Part shown: piece by piece, positions 1 through 8,379 of the stretch
Numbering within the stretch: the first letter of the stretch is position 1
Layout: each line of letters opens with the position of its first letter
Assembly: GCF_016428975.1 (NCBI RefSeq)
Contig: NZ_JAELTT010000036.1
Coordinates: 1 to 42,399 of the forward strand
Source of the DNA: Dyella sp. ASV21
GTDB lineage: Bacteria; Pseudomonadota; Gammaproteobacteria; Xanthomonadales; Rhodanobacteraceae
Reading direction: 5' to 3'
Length of the DNA stretch: 42,399 nucleotides
The notes under the pieces: generated by a model
What the model was told of the DNA's origin: nothing
Databases searched by the model: none
Seen by the model: the letters and a program-made list of their open reading frames with translations, nothing else
Translations under genes and position numbers: made by a program

Positions 1-690
1 CTCGACTTGGGGCATTCCCGTGGCGACATCGCCCTATACATGGGCTTGCGCGCGGATTTCCACCTGGACGACGCCCTGCGTCACGCTGGCCGTATCGATG
101 CCACCCTGGTACGCACTGCCCTGCCCCACCACGCCAGCGGCGCCGCCGTACTCGGCCCGGGCAAGGAGCACGGCGCCAGCCTTGGTGGTGCCGAGGTGGT
201 GCCGCTGCTCGATCGTCTTCTGTGCATGTACGACCTGGTGCTCTGCGACCTGGATTACCGCCAGCTTGACCAGACAGCGCAAAGCGTATTGAAGATGGCG
301 GACGAGATCTGGTTGCTGACCGACCAGACCATCGGTGCGATGGTTTCGCTGGACAGCTGCCTCAAGCAACTCGAACAAGCCGGCCCGCGCGACCTGCGCG
401 TTTCATTGGTGGTGAATCGCTACGACGAAGATACGGGGCTGAGCGCCGCGCGCATTGCCGAGCGCTTCCACCAGGCCGTACTCGCCACCTTGCCGGATCG
501 CTCCCGCGCACTTCGCACCAGCGCCAATCAAGGAACGTTGCTGCATGAAAATGCACCCACGGATGCGTACGTACGCGCGCTTGCACCCTTGATGGCACGT
601 TTCCGCCTGCGCGTGAACCACACCCTTTCCGCATCGCCCTTGAAACAGTTGACCCAACGGCTTGGGGGATCCTTATGGAAACACCGCTGA
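1..690 (+). CDS. tadZ: Tad pilus assembly protein TadZ/CpaE, 5'-truncated by the window
   Basis: This is the C-terminal part (about 229 residues) of a CpaE/TadZ protein, a MinD/ParA-like ATPase that localises the Tad (Flp) pilus machine at the inner membrane or pole. The reading frame is open from base 1 and begins LDLGHSRGDIALYMGL, which corresponds to the conserved DLD..FGD.ALYL block after the Walker A region of CpaE proteins. The N-terminal receiver-like domain and P-loop lie outside the window. VLCDLDYRQLD and LLTDQTIGAMVSL fit the Walker B region and the strand after it. The stop at 690 overlaps the start of cpaF by 16 bases, so the two are very likely co-translated. The assignment rests on this motif order and on the tad genes directly downstream. 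Confidence 0.85.
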   Translation, partial: LDLGHSRGDIALYMGLRADFHLDDALRHAGRIDATLVRTALPHHASGAAVLGPGKEHGASLGGAEVVPLLDRLLCMYDLVLCDLDYRQLDQTAQSVLKMADEIWLLTDQTIGAMVSLDSCLKQLEQAGPRDLRVSLVVNRYDEDTGLSAARIAERFHQAVLATLPDRSRALRTSANQGTLLHENAPTDAYVRALAPLMARFRLRVNHTLSASPLKQLTQRLGGSLWKHR

Positions 691-2039
691 ACTCGCCAGC
701 GGCACAATTGGCAGCCGCGCTGCGGCGCGCCGACGTTTCATCGCGATTGGATGCCGCGCACCTCCCTTTTGAACACACCCAGCAGTTCCAGGATGTGCTC
801 TCCGCCGCGCACGAGTACCTGCTCAACCGCATCGAGGACCAGCGCATCGACCTGGCCTCATGGGCGCGCAACACGGTGGTCAAGTACGTGGAGACCGAAA
901 CCGCCAGCTTCGTGCAGGAGTGGCGCATTCCGGTCAACGAAGCGGAAATGCAACAGGTATCGAGCGCGCTGGTAAAGGAGCTGACCGGCTTCGGGCCACT
1001 CGACGACCTGCTGCTCGATCCGGCGGTCGAAGACATCCTGATCAACGGCTACGACCACGTCTATGTTTCGCGGGGCGGCATCCTCAAACCCGAGAACATC
1101 CGCTTCAGCGACAACCATCACCTGCTGCGCATCGTGCGCCGCATCCTGGCGCCGCTCGGCCGCCGCCTGGACGATACCAACCCGATGGTGGACGCGCGCC
1201 TGCCCAATGGCGGCCGCCTCAACGCCATTATCGAACCCCTGTCGGTGGACGGCCCGTGCGTGTCCATCCGCAAGTTCCGCAAAGACCCTTTTACTCCCGA
1301 CGAACTGCTCGAGAAGGGTGCCTTCGACCGCCCGATTCGCGCCCTGCTGGAAGCAATGGTGCTTGGCCGATGCAACATCATCGTCTCCGGCGGCACCAGC
1401 TCGGGCAAGACCTCCATGCTCAACGCGCTGGCCAGCTTCATTCCACACAGCGATCGCGTCATCACGGTGGAAGACACCGCCGAACTGGCCCTCAACCATC
1501 CCCATGTAGTGCGCCTGGAAAGCCGCCTCGGCAGCTTTGACGGTGACGGACAGGTCAGCATTCGCGACCTCGTACGCAACAGCCTGCGCATGCGCCCCGA
1601 CCGCATTGCGGTGGGCGAGGTGCGCGGCACCGAAGTATTGGAAATGCTGCAGGCCATGAACACCGGGCATGACGGCTCGATGTCCACCATCCACGCCAAC
1701 TCGCCGCGCGATGCTCTTTACCGCCTTGAGATGCTGGCAGGCTTCGCCGGTTTCCAGGGCAGTGAAGCCAGCTTGCGGCGGCAGATCGCCAGCGCGGTGG
1801 ATTTCATCATTCAGATCGCCCGACTGAGCAACGGCCGCCGCGTGGTGACGTGCATCACCGAAGTCACCGGCGTGGGCGACAACATCATCACCACCCAGGA
1901 CATGTATCGGCACGACCCATTCGTGGATCGCGACGGCAAGGATGTGGATCGCTGGCTCAGCCTGGGCCTGCAACCACATACGGCCAAGCTCGAGCCGTTC
2001 CGGCAAATGCTGCGGCAGGCCGGCGGGTTCATACCATGA
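675..2039 (+). CDS. cpaF: Tad/Flp pilus secretion ATPase CpaF (TadA)
   Basis: This is a 454-residue hexameric secretion ATPase of the VirB11/CpaF family that powers Flp pilus assembly on the cytoplasmic face of the inner membrane. The N-terminal domain (about 1-200) contains FGPLDDLLLDP and a DARLPNGGRLNAII block typical of CpaF. Walker A is GGTSSGKTSM at about residues 239-248. The Asp box lies in ITVEDTAEL and the Walker B/His box region runs from RPDRIAVGEVRG (about 309-318) through MNTGHDGSMSTIHANS. The ATG at 675 sits inside the end of tadZ. The length is normal for the family. The stop overlaps the tadB start as ATGA, so translation is coupled. Confidence 0.95.
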   Translation: METPLNSPAAQLAAALRRADVSSRLDAAHLPFEHTQQFQDVLSAAHEYLLNRIEDQRIDLASWARNTVVKYVETETASFVQEWRIPVNEAEMQQVSSALVKELTGFGPLDDLLLDPAVEDILINGYDHVYVSRGGILKPENIRFSDNHHLLRIVRRILAPLGRRLDDTNPMVDARLPNGGRLNAIIEPLSVDGPCVSIRKFRKDPFTPDELLEKGAFDRPIRALLEAMVLGRCNIIVSGGTSSGKTSMLNALASFIPHSDRVITVEDTAELALNHPHVVRLESRLGSFDGDGQVSIRDLVRNSLRMRPDRIAVGEVRGTEVLEMLQAMNTGHDGSMSTIHANSPRDALYRLEMLAGFAGFQGSEASLRRQIASAVDFIIQIARLSNGRRVVTCITEVTGVGDNIITTQDMYRHDPFVDRDGKDVDRWLSLGLQPHTAKLEPFRQMLRQAGGFIP

Positions 2040-2965
2040 TCCAGATCCTGGCGCTCTTCAGCATCGTCCTGCTGCTGCTCGCCGGCGCCCTGGTGTTGTG
2101 GTCCGGTGGTAGCTTGCGCCTATTGCAGCGACGCAGCCTGGAGAGCATCGAGGCACGCCTGGTCAGTCACGGCGGCCCTGAACCGCGCAGCCTGCCACCG
2201 CCGCTGCCAGGCGCGCGCAAGCGCGCGTGGCGCCAGCGCGCCGATGGCTTTCTATTGAAAGCCGCCTTGCCGGCCAATCCCCGCCTCTATATCGCGATGG
2301 CCGTGCCGGGCGTACTGCTAGTGCTGCTGGCCTGGTGGCGTATTGGCAGTGCGTGGGCACTCCCACTGTTCGCTGGCCTGTATCTGGCGCTGCTGTGGCT
2401 ATGGCTGCGGCGTCGCGTTGAAAAGCAGCAACACCTGCTTTTGGCGCAATTGCCCGATTTCCTGGACGGCATGATCCGTATGACGAGCGTGGGCAATAGC
2501 CTTCCGATGGCCTTCCAGAGCACCGCCAAGTCGGTAAGCATGCCGCTACGTGGCGTGCTTGATCGTACCTTGCAGGGCATGCATGCCGGTGTCGATCTCG
2601 ATCAGGCGCTGGCCACTGCTTCGCGTCCCTATGCACTGGAGGAACTCGCGCTGCTGCATTCGGTGTTGGGCATCGGCATTCGTGTGGGCGGACGCGCGGA
2701 CCACATCCTGCAGCGCATGAGCGATTTCATGCGCGACCATAGCCACGCACGTCAGGAGTTGAAGGCGATCACTTCGGAAACGCGCATGTCCTCCTGGGTA
2801 CTGGCGCTGCTACCGGTGGCCGTGTCGGCCTTCATGACCTTGACCGACCCGGGCTTCTTCATGCCTATGTTTCACACCGAGCTGGGGCACAAGCTCCTGC
2901 TGGGCGCGCTGTGCCTGGAGCTTGTCGGGGGGTTCCTGCTTTATCGATTGGCAAAGTCACTGTAG
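2036..2965 (+). CDS. tadB: Tad pilus inner-membrane protein TadB
   Basis: This is a 309-residue type II secretion F-domain (GspF-like) protein, one of the two inner-membrane platform proteins of the Tad pilus. The start chosen is the ATG at 2036, which overlaps the cpaF stop (ATGA). The same frame is open further upstream, but that part lies inside cpaF and reads as low-complexity His/Arg-rich sequence. An N-terminal membrane segment (ALFSIVLLLLAGALVLW) is followed by a basic cytoplasmic stretch, a pair of hydrophobic segments at about 80-125, the cytoplasmic F domain (LLAQLPDFLDGMIRMTSVGN and LHSVLGIGIRVGG) and two C-terminal membrane segments. It pairs with TadC encoded next. Confidence 0.9.
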   Translation: MIQILALFSIVLLLLAGALVLWSGGSLRLLQRRSLESIEARLVSHGGPEPRSLPPPLPGARKRAWRQRADGFLLKAALPANPRLYIAMAVPGVLLVLLAWWRIGSAWALPLFAGLYLALLWLWLRRRVEKQQHLLLAQLPDFLDGMIRMTSVGNSLPMAFQSTAKSVSMPLRGVLDRTLQGMHAGVDLDQALATASRPYALEELALLHSVLGIGIRVGGRADHILQRMSDFMRDHSHARQELKAITSETRMSSWVLALLPVAVSAFMTLTDPGFFMPMFHTELGHKLLLGALCLELVGGFLLYRLAKSL

Positions 2966-3021
2966 CCGAGGGAATGCATCGATTTTGGCGCACATCGGCA
3001 TCGTGACACGGGGGATGCGTA

Positions 3022-3978
3022 GTGGACATCGATTGGATTATTGCGGGCGCCGTGCTTGCCTTGCTGGCAGGTCTGGGCTTGCTTGCGCGTGAAGCGTGGC
3101 GACGCCATCGCCTGGAGCGACGCGAATCGCAGGCGATCGACCTGGCACTGATCGGACCACCGGTGGTCGTGGCGCCGACGCCGGAGGACAGCAGCGGCGT
3201 CCACTGGTGGCAGCACGCCATTCCCTGGCTTAGGGCCCTGGGCGAACGCTTCGAAAGTGGGCGCCTCGGGCAGGCATTGATCACACCGGAAGACCGGCTT
3301 CTGCTCGCGCAAATCCATCGCAATACGCCGCAGGGTCGCGCGGTATTTCTTGGCCTGCGCATTGCGCTCGCCGCGCTCACGCCCATTCCCGCACTGCTGT
3401 GGTTTGCGCCCCACAATGGATTCGACCTTCTGCTGGTGGTGATAGGCGCGCTGGCCTTTGGCCTGATCGCCCCCAAGCTCGTGCTGGGGGTGATGGCAAG
3501 CCGGCTGCGCAAACGCGTGGACGACGAACTGCCGCTGCTGGTCGATCTGCTACGCCTGCTGCAAGGCGTGGGCTTCAGCGTCGACCAGAGCATGCAGATG
3601 GTGGGCGATCGCTTCCGCGAGGCGCTGCCGATCCTGGCGCGCGAGTTGCGCGAGGCCAACGTCAGCTATGCGCGTGGACGTACGCGCCAGCAATCGCTGC
3701 ATCGCTTGTGCGAATTCGATAACGACAACATGCGTGGACTGGTGCAGATCATCGTGCAAGTGCACGAGCACGGCGGCGCGGTGCAGGAGCCGCTGCGTCA
3801 GTTCGTCGATCGCATGCGCGAGCAGCGCAAGCTCTACATGAAAGAACAGAGCGGAAAACTATCCGTGAAGATGACCGTAGTGATGATGCTTACCTTGTTG
3901 CCTGCGTTGATGCTGGTGCTGTCCGGTCCGGCGATCATTTCGCTGATCGACTCCATGACCAAGTTCCGGGGACACTGA
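3022..3978 (+). CDS. tadC: Tad pilus inner-membrane protein TadC
   Basis: This is a 318-residue GspF-domain membrane protein, the usual partner of TadB in the Tad pilus platform. It starts with GTG at 3022 after a 56-base gap from tadB, the longest gap in this operon. A first membrane segment (IIAGAVLALLAGLGLLA) is followed by a cytoplasmic linker, two membrane segments around residues 110-160, the F domain (DELPLLVDLLRLLQGVGFS and LVQIIVQVHEHGGAVQEPLR) and a final hydrophobic segment (VVMMLTLLPALMLVLSGPA). The end of the protein and its length are typical. Only three bases separate it from tadD. Confidence 0.9.
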   Translation: MDIDWIIAGAVLALLAGLGLLAREAWRRHRLERRESQAIDLALIGPPVVVAPTPEDSSGVHWWQHAIPWLRALGERFESGRLGQALITPEDRLLLAQIHRNTPQGRAVFLGLRIALAALTPIPALLWFAPHNGFDLLLVVIGALAFGLIAPKLVLGVMASRLRKRVDDELPLLVDLLRLLQGVGFSVDQSMQMVGDRFREALPILARELREANVSYARGRTRQQSLHRLCEFDNDNMRGLVQIIVQVHEHGGAVQEPLRQFVDRMREQRKLYMKEQSGKLSVKMTVVMMLTLLPALMLVLSGPAIISLIDSMTKFRGH

Positions 3979-3980
3979 CG

Positions 3981-4820
3981 ATGACCGTTCGACCTTTCCG
4001 TCTTCTCCCTTGCGTGCTGGCGCTGACAGCCCTCGCGGGGCTCAACGGCTGCGGCAAGACCCTGGGCGGCTACCCCAATCATGCCGTGACGCCTTCGCTG
4101 GTCGGGCCTGGCAATTCGGCACGCGATGACCGCACGGTCTACATGGACCTGATTCGCACCATGCAGCAGCAAGGCGCCTACTACGCCTCGCTGGCGCACA
4201 TCGACGCGTACCGCCAGCGCTTCGGCGATACGCCAGAACTTCGCCGGTTGCAGGCCGATGCGCTGCGTCAGACGGGCCAGTTGGACGCGGCTCGCACGCT
4301 CTATCGCGGCCTGCTCAGCGGCGGGGATGCCGCCGCCGCGTGGCATGGGCTGGGCTTGGTCGATGCCCAACAGGGCAACACCGCCGCAGCAGAACAGGCG
4401 TTGCAGAAAGCCACCACGCTCGAACCGGTCAATGCGAACTATCTCAGCGACCTTGGCTATGCCCGCTTGAATGCGGGGCAGCTCGACGCAGCCAAGGATC
4501 CGCTCGCCATGGCGGCGGAGCTGGACCCCACCAATCCCAAGGTGATCGCCAACCTCGCGCTATGGGCCCTGCTCAGTGGCGACAGCAGCCGGGCAGACGC
4601 GATCATGCAACGCGGGGAGTTGTCCGACACCAGTCGCGCCAGCGTGCGCCGGCTCGCCACGCAGCTCGCGTTGCGCAAGCCGCTCAGCGCGATTCCCGCC
4701 AGCGGAGGCAAGCCCAGCGCTACGGCAGCAAGCACCAACGTCACGCGCCCCAGCGACGTCCCCGCCAGCATGCTGCAGCGCTTCACTTCCGACGCCACTC
4801 CCTATGAGGCCCGGCCATGA
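3981..4820 (+). CDS. tadD: Tad pilus assembly lipoprotein TadD with TPR repeats
   Basis: This is a 279-residue lipoprotein that probably acts as a periplasmic or outer-membrane pilotin-like factor for the Tad secretin. The signal peptide ends in a lipobox LNGC at about residues 21-24. Tetratricopeptide-like helices follow: QTGQLDAARTLYRGLLSGG, AWHGLGLVDAQQGNTAAAE and YLSDLGYARLNAGQLDAA, together covering about residues 75-210. The C-terminal 50 residues are Ser/Ala/Pro-rich and probably unstructured. It starts three bases after tadC and overlaps the next gene by four bases (ATGA), so it belongs to the same operon. The TadD call rests on lipobox, TPRs and gene order. Confidence 0.88.
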   Translation: MTVRPFRLLPCVLALTALAGLNGCGKTLGGYPNHAVTPSLVGPGNSARDDRTVYMDLIRTMQQQGAYYASLAHIDAYRQRFGDTPELRRLQADALRQTGQLDAARTLYRGLLSGGDAAAAWHGLGLVDAQQGNTAAAEQALQKATTLEPVNANYLSDLGYARLNAGQLDAAKDPLAMAAELDPTNPKVIANLALWALLSGDSSRADAIMQRGELSDTSRASVRRLATQLALRKPLSAIPASGGKPSATAASTNVTRPSDVPASMLQRFTSDATPYEARP

Positions 4821-5218
4821 TCCGTTTTCCCTTGCGCGACAAGTACGTGTTGGCCCTCTGCCTATCTGGCGTAGCCATGGTTGCCCAGGCCCAACAAGCG
4901 CCGCTCACCGGACAGATGCTGGCGCCCACGGCCCCCACGCCATCGACGGCGGTCACCGCCGCGCCCGAAGCGCCTGTACCCGCCGTCGCCGCGCCGACCG
5001 CCGAGAGCGCCGCAGCGCCATCCACCGCTATCGGTAGCACCACGCGCATGCTGTTGGCCATGCAGGCCGACGGTACTCAGGCCGGCAAGCTGCTGCCCAT
5101 TCCCGGGCAAGAAGCCTCCGCCAGCTACGTGCGCTATCTGAAGAGTTTCGAACACCCGATTCCGGTGTTCTTCGACACCACCGTGCCGAGCAGCAAATCC
5201 GGCACCGGAGGTCAGTGA
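4817..5218 (+). CDS. DUF3613 family secreted protein of the tad operon
   Basis: This is a small 133-residue exported protein. An N-terminal signal peptide ends near AMVAQAQQA. An Ala/Pro/Thr-rich low-complexity linker covers about residues 25-70. The conserved C-terminal module begins around TRMLLAMQADGTQAGK and ends in YVRYLKSFEHPIPVFF. That pattern (an early W/L..Q..G..A block, then a Tyr-rich helix, then FxHPIPxFF) matches what I recall of DUF3613, a family of unknown function often found in tad loci of beta- and gammaproteobacteria. The start overlaps the tadD stop (ATGA) and the TadG-like gene begins four bases after the stop, so it is embedded in the pilus operon. The molecular role is unknown. 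Confidence 0.75.
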   Translation: MIRFPLRDKYVLALCLSGVAMVAQAQQAPLTGQMLAPTAPTPSTAVTAAPEAPVPAVAAPTAESAAAPSTAIGSTTRMLLAMQADGTQAGKLLPIPGQEASASYVRYLKSFEHPIPVFFDTTVPSSKSGTGGQ

Positions 5219-5222
5219 CGCC

Positions 5223-7349
5223 ATGCGCGCGCCCTCGCCCGTACCACGACACGCCCTATCGCAGCGCGGCGCCACCGCCATATCGCTGATGCTGATGATG
5301 ATTGCGCTGGCTGCCATGCTGGGGCTGGTCGAAGTGGGCTATCTGTACTGGGCCAAACGCGATACGCAAAAGGTGGCCGATCTCGCCGCGCTGGCCGGGG
5401 CGCAACAGTTGTCCGCCTGTAACAGCGGCAACACCGACAACAGCGCCGCACGCGGCAACGCCACCACCGAAAATCGATTCACCGGGACGCTGGCCATCAA
5501 CTGCGGCACCTGGGACCCGGTGGCCAACAGCGGCATCACCGATCACTTCGCGGCCACCACCGGGAGCAATACGCCCAACGCCGTCAAGGTAGTGGCCTCA
5601 CGCCCCGTGTTGCCGATCTTCGGCTCCGGTGCATTGCCGACGGTAAACGCCGAAGCCGTCGCCATGGGCTTGCAACCGGTCGCCGTATTCTCCGTGGGCA
5701 GCACCTTGGTTAACTTCAGCGGCGCGGCCCCATTGGGGCAGTTGCTGGCAGGCATCGGCATCAACATACCCAGCGCCAGTCTGGTGGGTTACAACGGCCT
5801 GGCTACGGCGACCATCACGCCTTCCGGCTTGCTTAACCAGCTAGGCGTATCCGTACCGACCAATATCACCGTTGGCGGGCTCAATCAGCTGCTTGCTTCC
5901 TCGTTGAATGCGCACGCACTGATCGACGTGCTCAACGCTACTGTGAATGCCGCCGGCCAGCAGCAACTGCTGAGCGCCAACGCCAGCCTGGTAAACGCCA
6001 TCACCACCTCGCTGGGAACCGCGCCCGGCACGGTTACGCTGGGCTCGACAAGCAGTGCGCCCGGTGGCTTGTTCGCGCAGATCGTGGCGCCGGATAGCGC
6101 CGCGCAGACCGCGCTCAATGCCAAGGTCAATGCGCTGCAGGTGATCGCCACGGCGATCGGGGTGGGCACGGGTAACCACGCGGTCAGCGTGCCGTATACG
6201 TCAATCTCGCTTCCGCCCGTCAACGTCACCGCGGCAGCCAGCGTCATCGAGCCACCCGCCATCGGCGTGGGCGGCGTGGGCACCACGGCGTCCACCTCCC
6301 AGATACGCGCCTTTGTCTACCCGCAGATCTCCACCAACAGTATCCCGCTGATCGGCACCTTGCTCAGCGCGCTGGCCAAGACCACCATCAAGGTGGACAT
6401 CCCCATTGCCCTCGATTTGGTCAACGCCCAGGCCACGCTCACCGGCCTGTGCACCACCAAGGACAGCAGCGGCAACTGGCAGGCCACGATTGCGGTGAAT
6501 TCCTCCGTGCTCAAAACCTGCGTGGGCAATTTCACCAAGGCCAGCGCCTTCTCCACCCAAGGCACCTGTGATCAGATTCCCGGCTCCAGCACGCCGCATC
6601 AGTTGCTGCTGATCCAGGCGTCAGGCGTCACGGTCGCCAACGTCAACAGCAACTTCGTGATTGGGGCATTGCCGGCCAGCGGCTCGGCGACGTTCTCCCC
6701 AGGGCAGACGCAGAACGTCCCTGCCAACGGTACCCCGCTCGCCATTGGCACTACGGTCAGCAACCTGTTCAATGCCCTCACGGCGGTGTTGGTGACCCAG
6801 GGTGGCACCAGCAATAGCAGCAACATCGTGGGCTCACTGGCCAATGACCTGTGGAACAACAACGCCAGCGCCGGCACAACCGGGGGCAACGCGGGCCAGC
6901 TGACCGCGGCGCTCAATCAGCTGTCGTCCACCACGTCGGGCCTGCAGACTTTCCTGAACCAGGTGGGCACCCAGACCGGTGGCCTGCTGAGCAGCGCCCT
7001 TACCCTCAATGTGGTCGGCCTGCTCAACAACACCGGGGGTTTGCTGAGCAGCGTGACCAACCTGCTGGGCAACATCCTTAACCAGACCACGTGCACGCTG
7101 GGCCTGCTCGGCTCCGCGCCCTGTATCAACGTGATCCAGACCGCCATGAACGGTACGTCCACGGGGGGCACCCCCAACAGCGTGATCGCCCTGCTCGCGT
7201 TCGTGGTACAGGCCCTGCAGGGGCCCCTGAACCAGATCGGCACACAGATCCTCACTCCCCTGCTGAACAACACGCTGGGCGTCCAGTTGGGGGTAAGCAC
7301 GGTCACGCTGCACTCCCTGCAATGCCGTGGCGTACAGCTGGTCTACTAG
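5223..7349 (+). CDS. tadG: TadG-like pilus assembly protein (TadE/G-type N-terminus, long extracytoplasmic part)
   Basis: This is a 708-residue protein. Its first 60 residues carry the TadE/TadG signature: basic residues and an RGATA motif, a single membrane helix (ISLMLMMIALAAMLGLVEVG), then KRDTQKVADLAALAGAQQL, which resembles the minor-pseudopilin-like TadG start. The rest is extracytoplasmic and rich in Ala, Thr, Asn, Leu and Ser, with only a few Cys (for example CNSG, CGTWD, CTTKDSSG, CDQIPG) that could form disulfides. No vWA domain with a clear MIDAS motif is visible, unlike many longer TadG proteins. It closes the tad operon. The N-terminal assignment is firm; the function of the repetitive body is not known. 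Confidence 0.8.
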   Translation: MRAPSPVPRHALSQRGATAISLMLMMIALAAMLGLVEVGYLYWAKRDTQKVADLAALAGAQQLSACNSGNTDNSAARGNATTENRFTGTLAINCGTWDPVANSGITDHFAATTGSNTPNAVKVVASRPVLPIFGSGALPTVNAEAVAMGLQPVAVFSVGSTLVNFSGAAPLGQLLAGIGINIPSASLVGYNGLATATITPSGLLNQLGVSVPTNITVGGLNQLLASSLNAHALIDVLNATVNAAGQQQLLSANASLVNAITTSLGTAPGTVTLGSTSSAPGGLFAQIVAPDSAAQTALNAKVNALQVIATAIGVGTGNHAVSVPYTSISLPPVNVTAAASVIEPPAIGVGGVGTTASTSQIRAFVYPQISTNSIPLIGTLLSALAKTTIKVDIPIALDLVNAQATLTGLCTTKDSSGNWQATIAVNSSVLKTCVGNFTKASAFSTQGTCDQIPGSSTPHQLLLIQASGVTVANVNSNFVIGALPASGSATFSPGQTQNVPANGTPLAIGTTVSNLFNALTAVLVTQGGTSNSSNIVGSLANDLWNNNASAGTTGGNAGQLTAALNQLSSTTSGLQTFLNQVGTQTGGLLSSALTLNVVGLLNNTGGLLSSVTNLLGNILNQTTCTLGLLGSAPCINVIQTAMNGTSTGGTPNSVIALLAFVVQALQGPLNQIGTQILTPLLNNTLGVQLGVSTVTLHSLQCRGVQLVY

Positions 7350-7368
7350 ACACTGCGACAGACGCCTC

Positions 7369-7396
7369 TTGACCCCCGGGAACAGACCCTTAGACT
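7369..7396 (+). promoter_or_regulatory. Putative sigma-70 promoter for the DUF2968 gene
   Basis: TTGACC (7369-7374) and TAGACT (7391-7396) are separated by 16 bases in the gap after the TadG-like gene. The predicted transcription start is near 7403. This argues against translation from the ATG at 7404 and supports the downstream ATG at 7476, which has a GAGGGGAAG Shine-Dalgarno-like stretch. Identified by eye only. Confidence 0.5.
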
Positions 7397-7475
7397 GTGC
7401 CGGATGTCCCGGCAAGCGCGTAACCATCGCGTCGCGACGGGTTACGGTACCGGGCAAAACCGAGGGGAAGACGGG

Positions 7476-8228
7476 ATGAAGGCCATGACTCGCCACGCGA
7501 GCCAACGACGAGTGCTGTTTGCGATCGGTTCCTTGGTGCTTATGGCCACTTCGGCCTGCGCCAGCGCACCGACCACCAGCAGCGCCCAGGCGCCTGCGCC
7601 TCAGCCCGCGCCGCAAGCGGCCCCTGCGCCCGAGAACAAGGTGCCGGCGAGCACGGTGGATAACCTGCGCCAGCTGATCGATTCGCACCAGCTGACCGAA
7701 GTGCGCACCACCTACAACAGCACCTACGGCGCCAGCCTGCTGTTCCGACCGGAAACACTGAGCTATTACGTCGTGCTGTTCCATGGCAAGGAATTCTGGC
7801 GCGTCATCCAGACCGACTCCTTCGAACAAGCCGAGGGGCTGTATCGCACCTTCGTCACTCAGACGCAGTCGCTGGGCGAGGTAGAGATCGACACCATGCG
7901 CCTGGATGCCGGCAAAAAGTACGCCGAGCGCATGATCGCCCAGAACGAGCGCCGCTTGCGCACACTGCAGCAAGACGCCACCAACCAGCAGCAGCAGGCT
8001 GCGCAAGTGGCCGAGCAGCAACAGCAGGCGCGCCAGCAAGCTGCCGCACTCACGGCTGACCTGCAGACCACCACCAGCCAGCTCGATGCGGTGAAGCAGC
8101 AGATCCGCGCACTGGAATCGATGCAGTCCAACCCGAGCCTGGTATTGCCCACGCCGGCGCCGGCACCCGCAACAACCACGCCGCCGAACAATCCGCCCGC
8201 GCCACCCGCGCCCCCTGCCTCTCCCTGA
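7476..8228 (+). CDS. DUF2968 family lipoprotein-like protein with coiled coil
   Basis: This is a 250-residue exported protein. The start is placed at the ATG at 7476, after GAGGGGAAG. The frame also opens at 7404, but those residues are not hydrophobic and would precede the signal sequence. The signal peptide (RRVLFAIGSLVLMATSAC) ends in a weak lipobox-like Cys. A Pro/Ala/Gln linker follows, then a globular part (STVDNLRQLIDSHQLTEV, YGASLLFRPETLSYYVVLF, EFWRVIQTDS) and a Gln-rich coiled coil at about residues 155-215. This order fits DUF2968, a family I recall from Burkholderia and Xanthomonadales with no known function. The tail is Pro-rich. It has its own likely promoter and lies convergent to the hybrid kinase. 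Confidence 0.7.
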   Translation: MKAMTRHASQRRVLFAIGSLVLMATSACASAPTTSSAQAPAPQPAPQAAPAPENKVPASTVDNLRQLIDSHQLTEVRTTYNSTYGASLLFRPETLSYYVVLFHGKEFWRVIQTDSFEQAEGLYRTFVTQTQSLGEVEIDTMRLDAGKKYAERMIAQNERRLRTLQQDATNQQQQAAQVAEQQQQARQQAAALTADLQTTTSQLDAVKQQIRALESMQSNPSLVLPTPAPAPATTTPPNNPPAPPAPPASP

Positions 8229-8246
8229 TCGCGCGCCAGCGCGGTC
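8227..8246. terminator. GC-rich hairpin at the end of the DUF2968 gene
   Basis: GATCGCGC (8227-8234) pairs with GCGCGGTC (8239-8246), eight pairs including one G-T, around a four-base loop. It begins inside the stop codon. No U tract follows, so intrinsic termination is uncertain. It lies between two convergent genes. Confidence 0.35.
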
Positions 8247-8379
8247 GCCCATTGACGGCACCGCCTTCACGCGCGGTTGCCGCGGGGTGCCTCCGTGGAC
8301 ATTTGCAGCCCAGCATCGGGCAGCATGGCGTAGCCCCGCTTAGATCGTGGCGACAACAGCCCGGTTCAGAAAGTTTTCC

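Noticed and set aside
858-2006. Long open frame on the minus strand opposite cpaF
   Set aside because: It is a GC-rich shadow of cpaF; its translation is His/Ala/Gly-rich with no domain, and the plus-strand gene is certain.
7404-7475. Upstream start for the DUF2968 protein
   Set aside because: The 24 extra residues are polar and precede the signal peptide; a good promoter puts the transcription start at about 7403, and a ribosome binding site lies before the ATG at 7476.
6834-8270. 478-codon open frame on the minus strand opposite the TadG-like and DUF2968 genes
   Set aside because: Shadow frame spanning two well-supported genes, Arg/Gly/Gln-rich without recognisable content.
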